A program made the translations under genes and the position numbers. 64,000 bases of DNA, taken from assembly GCA_021234155.1 (NCBI GenBank), contig JAJEKV010000011.1, positions 18,120,677-18,184,676 of the forward strand. Reading direction: 5' to 3'. Positions 57,860 through 64,000 of the stretch are shown here, piece by piece. Every line of letters starts with the position of its first letter. Within the stretch, counting starts at the first letter, position 1. Source of the stretch: Isoetes taiwanensis. Lineage: Eukaryota; Streptophyta; Lycopodiopsida; Isoetales; Isoetaceae. Below the pieces are notes generated by a model. The model saw nothing but the letters and a program-made list of their open reading frames with translations, was not told where the DNA came from and made no database searches.

Positions 57860-58145
57860 GCCCCAACGTCTCCAAGGTTTTATCCCATGCCCTACTATAT
57901 TCATGACATTCCTCCCCCTCCTAGAGGATGCTTGCCCTCAAGCATGTGGCCCCCGAACCAAGAGAAGAAATAGACAATTCCATCAACTACCCTTGTAGTT
58001 GCAACAATGGGGAATAGAGCCTATGCTATGATACTAATTTTGAGCACCAAATCGCTTGTGCCAACCAATAAGCCAAAAGACTAGATTCTTAATGGGCTTC
58101 GACCTCTCCAAAGTTTTACCCCATGCCTTACTATGTTCATAGCAT
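57860..58145 (+). repeat. Right target of E1 and a paralogous empty site
   Basis: After the duplicated GCCCC, AACGTCTCCAAGGTTTTATC continues the sequence that ends at 6189. A second copy without E1 lies at about 58048-58145: CTTGTGCCAACCAATAAGCC, then TTAATGGGCTTCGACCTCTC and CAAAGTTTTACCCCATGCC, uninterrupted. The target was therefore a repeat present at least twice. Between the copies, GATACTAATTTTGAGCACCA may be part of an older LTR-element edge. Confidence 0.78.
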
Positions 58146-59276
58146 TAAGATTCTTTCATATGTATCTTGTGGATGTACTTTATGGTAGTATATGATACCA
58201 CTCTTCGAGGTTCTTATATTGTTTTATGCTTCCACAATTAGATTGATCCCAAGGAAGAGAATAATGACACTTCCATATCTTCATCACCAGCTCTTGCGCA
58301 CCATCAAGAGGCTGACATCATATGGAGGGCCTCGTGTCTGTGTTAGATGCTGACAAGTGCGGATCTCCCACAATTATTCAATTGGGGCATCGTATAGATG
58401 TAGGGGACGTCACAATAGTGTAAGAACTTTTATCTCCGTAGAATAGACTGAGCACTAAACAAATCCTTGATAGGAGACTAACTAGTCATAGTAATTTGAA
58501 AATAAACCTCCAAATAGTAACGTCGAGTAATGGAATTTTTTAGAATCTAAGAAGTAGTTAAATTTCTTGAATACGTAAATAACTAGCAAATAAAAAATTT
58601 AGCTCGTGAGCTTTTAAATGATTAGCTAAATTCAAATTTTAAAACAAAGTGAGCCCCATGACTCTCATCTACCGTCAAACTCCTAGACAAAGTTTATCTT
58701 ACGTTCCAGGAACATGGTAAGAGTCGTGATATGCTTATTAGAGGTAGTAGAAAACAAAAAGAATGAATGTGTCTTCTTTAAATCGCATGTTAAGCTAGAT
58801 TACCAAGAAACAGTTATGCTCGCAGAGCATTAAAGGGATAGATGACTCACACCCGACGTCTAGGGCTATTTTCAAATTTTGAGACTGGCTCAGCTGCATG
58901 GTAAGAGTCATCCAAAATTGTTAGTTAACTCTCTAAATAAGCTTGAACTACTTAATTATCTTCAAAAGTTAGGTGATACGATTTTGGTTTTACACCCTAG
59001 ATTCCTTTCTTCCCTACACAAATGACCTAAAGTTGTAAACAGGATTTCACTTTTTTTCTTCTATGTCTTTGGCTTCTTGACCGCTTTTTGCCCAGCATTG
59101 CCCAGATAATTGCTAATGAATGAAAAAAAAAGGAATGAAGAGAAGTGATTGAATTGGATTGGCTTTTGTCATCCACCAGGGCTAAGTGGCCTATGAGACC
59201 CAAACAAAGAATGACTGGCCTATTATGTTCGAAGTTATTCGGAGGTGGTTCTTGAAGTTGTGAGCAATTTCTTTGA
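58146..59276. other. Unassigned spacer
   Basis: No gene, repeat or RNA recognised. The part next to 59276 may be decayed copia gag sequence. Confidence 0.3.
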
Positions 59277-59598
59277 CTACCACATCTCTCTTGGTGTTTT
59301 ATTTTTGAGTTTAAACATAATGCTGGAACTGAGCTTACTGGATATTATGCATCTTATTTGTTGAGCCTTCTTTGTTACATTGCCTCTAACTTCAGAGTTC
59401 ACAGATCCTTCACTGCCAGCAGTTCCTCCAGAATTAACAGTGCTGCTCTCTCCAAGTTCAGTGCCTTCTCCAGTCACAATGTCCCAAAGATCTTCTGCTT
59501 CTAATACATCCCATCCTTTCCTTCCAAGCTTGAAAGCCTGCCTCTACTTGAAATGTCTCAACACCATTCAACAATGATGATCCAAGTCTGGTTGCCAT
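59277..59598 (-). pseudogene. Copia gag, N-terminal fragment
   Basis: From a minus-strand ATG at 59598, about 20 bases after the primer site, the frame gives ATRLGSSLLNGVETFQ and GFQAWKERM. A frameshift leads to LEAEDLWDIVTGEGTELGES and a helical segment ending IMFKLKNKTPREMW. This is the usual start of a Ty1/copia gag (UBN2-type). The element is cut off near 59277 and no pol is nearby on this strand. Confidence 0.8.
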
Positions 59599-59603
59599 AA
59601 GTA

Positions 59604-59619
59604 CTAGCTCTGATGCCAA
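59604..59619 (-). promoter_or_regulatory. Copia primer binding site (initiator Met-tRNA type)
   Basis: On the minus strand TTGGCATCAGAGCTAG follows the LTR end directly. It is one transition away from the common TGGTATCAGAGC site for plant copia elements. Confidence 0.85.
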
Positions 59620-60272
59620 TGTTAACAAATAATATAATAACAGTTAATACTTCAAACACAACAATGCAATAGTTGATCTTTTAGATAACATTTTATCTAA
59701 TCAACATCTACAAAATATCTTCTTCAATCAATTATATGGCAATAGACTTCAAACTTGCATTCACAATAATGCATTACACCACTTTACCAAAAACCATTGA
59801 AACTTACACCATTGATTCTTATACTGAATAATAAACCCAATATATCTATCAATGTGCTTACCAAAATATTCAAAACTTACACTCGATCTGTAGACAAAAC
59901 TCTGCCGAATATGAGCTTAATCAATTCCGGATGATTTATACACAGATTCATCTTGCTTTTAAGGTTTAGATCCTGATCGACCAAAGTCGGTTTGAATCGG
60001 TTCCCGCTTATCCCGATCCACATGGTGTGGATCAGTTCGACCGTTTACAACTTTCCTGTTTTATCATTTATGCATAGTCTTCAATATAATTTACAACCAT
60101 TGCATAAATTTAACCATTGAAACCATTGACCTATGTTAATAATATAATGCCCTTCGATAACATGAACCTAACTCATTTACTTGCCCTGATAATGTCTTCA
60201 CCTTTAAACCTAATCTATCTGTCTAGACAACTATCTTCATTCTCACAGATAATCTAGACAATCATGTTGTCA
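59620..60272 (-). repeat. Copia 5' LTR (minus strand)
   Basis: A 653-bp reverse-complement match to 19895-20546. The minus strand starts TGACAACATGATTG and ends TTGTTAACA, followed by the primer site and gag. Confidence 0.9.
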
Positions 60273-63200
60273 GCACAATTTAATCATGAATTCTCACAGT
60301 AATTGCCTGCCATCTTGTACAACTACAAATAGGTTAGTAATGATAATATTGAAGTGTTAGATTCCAAAGGATAGTCTATACCATCACAAATCATGCACGT
60401 AAGCCACATCACAAGCAAACTATGGAACATATACATGAAGTTGTACACTGGCACTAGCCCTAGCGACTCCAAATTTACTCTTCTTTTCAAAGTATCAATC
60501 GCTGCTTTTGGTTTTAGTTCGTATTTTATTAAGGCCACAACTTGAAATGGAAGTAGTAAGTTTTAAAGTTATCTCGTATTATTTGATTAATTTTTAGTCT
60601 TAATTAGTCTGTTCCCTTTGCAGATCATTCAGGGACAACCATTGTCATCAGATATAAATCTCTTCATGTCTTTGATCCAAAATTTGATCGAGCATTGGGA
60701 GGGACCACAATAAAATAGGTAAGTTGAGTGAGAGACTTGCAAAATTCCATGACTACAGAAAGAATGTATTTGGCTTGGACTATCTTTGGTTCTGCCTAAA
60801 GTTATAGGCCATCCTATTAAGCTGGCATCCAAATTTTTTTGTAATCCAAATCATGGCTCTGTAAAGTTTTTTTTTTTTTTTTTTTTTTTATATGGCCTGT
60901 GGTGGTAGGTTGTACGGTCCACAAGGTGCTTTCAATCTGAGGATAAGTTGAAGTACTCAATGCTCATATGTTGGAAATGTTCCCAAGCTAAAAGACTAAG
61001 GTTATCGATCTGCACATTTTAAAGCAGTTGAAACATGTTATTGGGGTCAAAAGTTGCATACAATCCCCACATAGAATATGTCCTAACAATTAAAAATAAG
61101 GTATGCTCTATATTTCTAACTTAGGTTTTTCTAATATCATGGAGATTGCGTTTTAGGGTTTCTAAACCTAACGTGGAGCTTATAAGCAAGAATGCTTGCC
61201 GGTTGGATGCGAATCCGAGATCTATTTTTTGCACGATGGGGATGCACGGCTCTTATCTGGCTGGGACGGACTTATTGCATGTTCTGTTCTCATCTGGCTA
61301 TTGCATGCTCATCTAGGCACTCCAGCCGATTCCCAAAATTGTACTGCAGAAAAGTCGAAAATAGCTCTGCCCATATATAGCATTCGTTTTCTAGATTGGG
61401 GAAGAGTGATGCTGCTGTCTATGCATCCATGGCAATCCATCCTATTTCTATACAGGCAAGCCAAGACACAGATCATAGTAGTAAGGCTGTTGCTTACATG
61501 GGAGAAGGATTTTTTTTAACAAAGGGAAGAACAAAATAGAGATCTATGAGGTTGCTACACTGTGGTTGCAGTTGCATGCAACAATGTTAAAAACATGGTG
61601 GTCTGCCCAAGCAATGTGGCCTCCAGCAAGCTTCCTACAATCGATGCCTATGAGCTCAACCAACAAGTTCAGGTTTGACGGATTTACTATCTATTCTGCT
61701 TAAATCATTCAAAATTTTTAACGCAAAGTTGCATTGCATTGCTTATAGAAAATTGCTCTTAATATGGGCCGGATCTATTTATGAACTGAGGAGATACCGT
61801 AGCTATTAATATAGACTTGTTCTTGCCTGCCCATTTACTTGGCTTTGCCAGATCAGTGATCTGATACTTATACAGCTCACTTCTATATTTCTGGTAGCTT
61901 ATGCTTCAAAACGATCTTGTCTATCGGCTTTTGATTATTCATTTAATCCTGTCAATGAGTTGTTAGATCTACGAGTTAAAAAAAATGTTTACATCTTGCT
62001 GCAGACACCTAATGATACTGCATTTTTCATTCATCTTCTTATGTCTGCTGTTATTTCTGCTGGGTTAAATTGTAGTATAAAGATGGCTCATGATCATGAT
62101 CTAAGAAGAAGAGATAATTACTTAAACATAGCACTTGGTGGAAGTTTGCTGCTTAAGGGACTTCAATCTCTATGTCTTAGTGCTGCCATGATTTAACATT
62201 GTAGTTTCTATTCACATGCAGCCTAAGTTTTTCAGATCTGTATGTTAACCCTGCTGAAGCTTTACCTTTGTTTCAATCTCTATGTCTTAGTGCTGCCATG
62301 ATTTAACACTGTAGTTTCTATTCATATGCAGCCTAAGTTTTACATATCTATATGTTAATCCTACTGAAACTTAACTTTAGTTTGTATCCTACCGAAACAT
62401 TACATGTATTATGCTGGTTTTAGATCATGGCATTATTTCATACATCATTATATGCATTACTATTACTGTTTTAGCATGTATAGCAGTATTCTTTGTTCTT
62501 TTAAGACTGGTCTGTCTCTGAATGGTATTTTTAAGGCCTAAGATGAGGAGATAATGGCTTAAACAAAGCGTATGGTGGTATATTGCTTTGCAAACGACGG
62601 CAATCACTTAGTCTTAGTGCTGCCATGAATTACCACAGTAATTTATATTCGTATGCAGCCTAGTTAAACTTAATCCTAACTTCTCTTTTTCTGCTTTAAA
62701 TTACTGTGTATCAGGCAGAGTGAAGGGGATAACTCAAAAGATCCCATGACACCTGCTAGTGCTGCCATGATTACCCATTAGGCTAATTTTTGGTTGGTTT
62801 ACTGCAGGTAACAGGATCTTTTGCTCTTTGCACTGATATTTCTGTTTCAACATTATGGAGCGTCTCACATATGAAGTATTTCTTCAAGGATCTGTGGAAG
62901 CTCTACTTTTCTACTCCTCTATTTCTTGAAAAAACTTAGTTGTAAATTGTCTTAGTAACAAATGACTTCTACCCATTGGGTAAATTGTTTCCATATGCTT
63001 TATATTAAAGTATGAAAATGTATTGATTATTATTTCGTTTCACATGATCTATGGTACCAAATCATTGCTTAGATGTATGTACACCGGTATAATCTAAGGC
63101 TGCTAATTGAAGGCCAAATTCTCAAAAGGGCTTTTGGTCTTAGGGTCAGGACTTGTCTTGACAAAGGTTTTTTACTTGCTTTCAGTGCCTTGGTTTAACT

Positions 63201-63273
63201 GGGGACTTTGATTTGGTATACCTTATGGTGTATATTCTCAATATTCTAACCTTTTTGTTTCTGAACTTTATAG
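60273..63273. other. 3 kb of unassigned sequence
   Basis: Holds a T23 run (60867-60889), possibly the poly(A) end of a minus-strand retroposon. Several modest ORFs, such as 61196-61519, have no known domain. The stretch 61900-63270 has intron-like polypyrimidine-AG motifs (for example TTTACTGCAG at 62799-62808, followed by an open stretch to about 62939), which may reflect a host gene. Confidence 0.35.
62163..62380 (+). repeat. Tandem duplication, period 110 bp, with a third partial copy
   Basis: TCAATCTCTATGTCTTAGTG occurs at 62163 and 62273. Each copy continues through GCTGCCATGATTTAACA and ATGCAGCCTAAGTTT. A diverged third piece lies at about 62603-62665. Confidence 0.85.
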
Positions 63274-63396
63274 GAAAACAGGGTATCCAATGAAGAAGAT
63301 ACCAGCAAACAGTGGATTAAGGAATTATTACCTTTTCACTACAATGAATGCGGGATTGATAATCCAAGTATAGCTGTGCAAACCTTTCTGGCTTAA
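63274..63396 (+). other. Possible terminal exon of an unknown host gene
   Basis: A polypyrimidine tract and TATAG precede an open stretch of 40 codons ending in TAA: ENRVSNEEDTSKQWIKELLP, then FHYNECGIDNPSIAVQTFLA. Composition looks like protein and the 3' splice site is reasonable, but no upstream exon could be assigned with confidence and no family is recognised. Confidence 0.3.
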
Positions 63397-63814
63397 TCTT
63401 TGACGCGAAAATTATATTAGCATGTATCAGGAACATAGGCATTCGTGAAGACATTATTTTAAGGAGGTGCATTTATGAAGCCGCATCTTATTTCAGTAGA
63501 AATTCTCATCTGATACACATTTTATAAAGAAGTGGCCTTGGGTCTCTGAGTCCCATCAAGTAAGTGCTTCCTTTATGTGAGAAATTTTGAGGATATTATA
63601 TGTCCAAAGTTCAGCACTTATTGGTAATACTTGAATATGTAGCAAAATAACAGGGGGTTCCAGGGGGATATGATATCGATGTAATCCCTGAAACCATAGA
63701 CCTAAGACCATATCCATAAAACAATTCAACCCTGAAACCATAGACCTAAGACCATATCCATAAAACAATTCAATGGGTTATTATAAAAAAAACATAGATT
63801 TAAGATAAAAATTA

Positions 63815-64000
63815 GTCACGTTAGCTCACTGGTTAGATTGGTTAAGGTAGTCTTATTAGGGCATTGAGTTATTTTGGTAGAGGTTCAAACTCCCGTATTT
63901 CATATTCTAAAACCTTAAGCGAAGCCGTATAGAGGCTCGATATACTATCAAAACCTTAGGCAAACTCGTATTTGACATCTCAAAATCATAGGCGCCCCCA
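63815..64000 (+). mobile_element. SINE-like sequence with Pol III A- and B-boxes, cut by the window edge
   Basis: TAGCTCACTGG (63822-63832) fits the A-box consensus and GGTTCAAACTC (63882-63892) the B-box, 49 bases apart. The 3' part has ACCTTAAGCGAAGCCGTATA and a diverged second copy with ACCTTAGGCAAACTCGTATT. No tail or target duplication can be checked because the window ends. Confidence 0.55.

Noticed and set aside
18560-59276. A 40-kb inversion that cut one copia element into the plus-strand 3' half and minus-strand 5' end
   Set aside because: The orientation fits, but the E1 right LTR (57579-57859) would lie inside the inverted segment. E1 still has direct LTRs and matching GCCCC flanks in the present order, so two separate copia copies are more likely unless the inversion predates E1.

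Overview
The window is eukaryotic nuclear DNA from a land plant, almost entirely transposable-element sequence. Plant-type L1 LINE proteins, Ty1/copia and Ty3/gypsy pol fragments, a PPR fragment, AT-rich spacers and intron-like GT...AG gaps all point that way. A piggyBac element is unusual for a flowering plant and makes a seed-free plant or gymnosperm worth considering, but that is inference. I see no bacterial operon, CRISPR array, rRNA or organelle gene block.

The main result is a set of nested insertions. An outer LTR element, E1 (6190-57859, target duplication GCCCC), is a short gag-only retrotransposon on the minus strand, about 3.85 kb once later insertions are removed. Inside it lies E2 (7478-55289, target duplication AATGC), a Ty3/gypsy-type element on the plus strand. 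E2 has 584-bp LTRs, gag, protease, an integrase C-terminus and a long unrecognised 3' accessory ORF (51681-54700). An E1 reading frame continues across the E2 insertion site, which confirms the nesting. A complete piggyBac transposon (45831-51388, TTAA target, matching terminal inverted repeats) sits inside E2.

E2 has lost its reverse transcriptase and integrase core. In their place, between 10387 and about 44825, are 34.4 kb of foreign DNA. That block holds a 3' half of a copia element with its LTR (18573-20546), a minus-strand LINE remnant (about 21900-25904), and a nearly intact L1 LINE (25912-30720) interrupted by a 430-bp hAT-type MITE. It also holds a copia fragment split by an unusual multi-module tRNA-derived SINE (37831-38558), a TA-flanked MITE, a PPR fragment and an apparently intact two-exon gene of unknown function (40065-41571, minus).

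The left flank (1-6189) carries a broken non-LTR reverse transcriptase fused to the C-terminal half of a pogo/jerky-type transposase. The N-terminal half of such a transposase lies inverted 1.7 kb downstream. The right flank (57865-64000) carries a second copy of the sequence E1 inserted into, a minus-strand copia 5' LTR with primer site and gag start, and mostly unassigned sequence with possible host exons and a SINE-like head at the very end.

Most element genes carry frameshifts or stops and are probably dead. The most complete open frames are the L1 ORF2 (one stop plus the MITE), the piggyBac transposase (two frameshifts) and the two-exon gene (no lesion seen).
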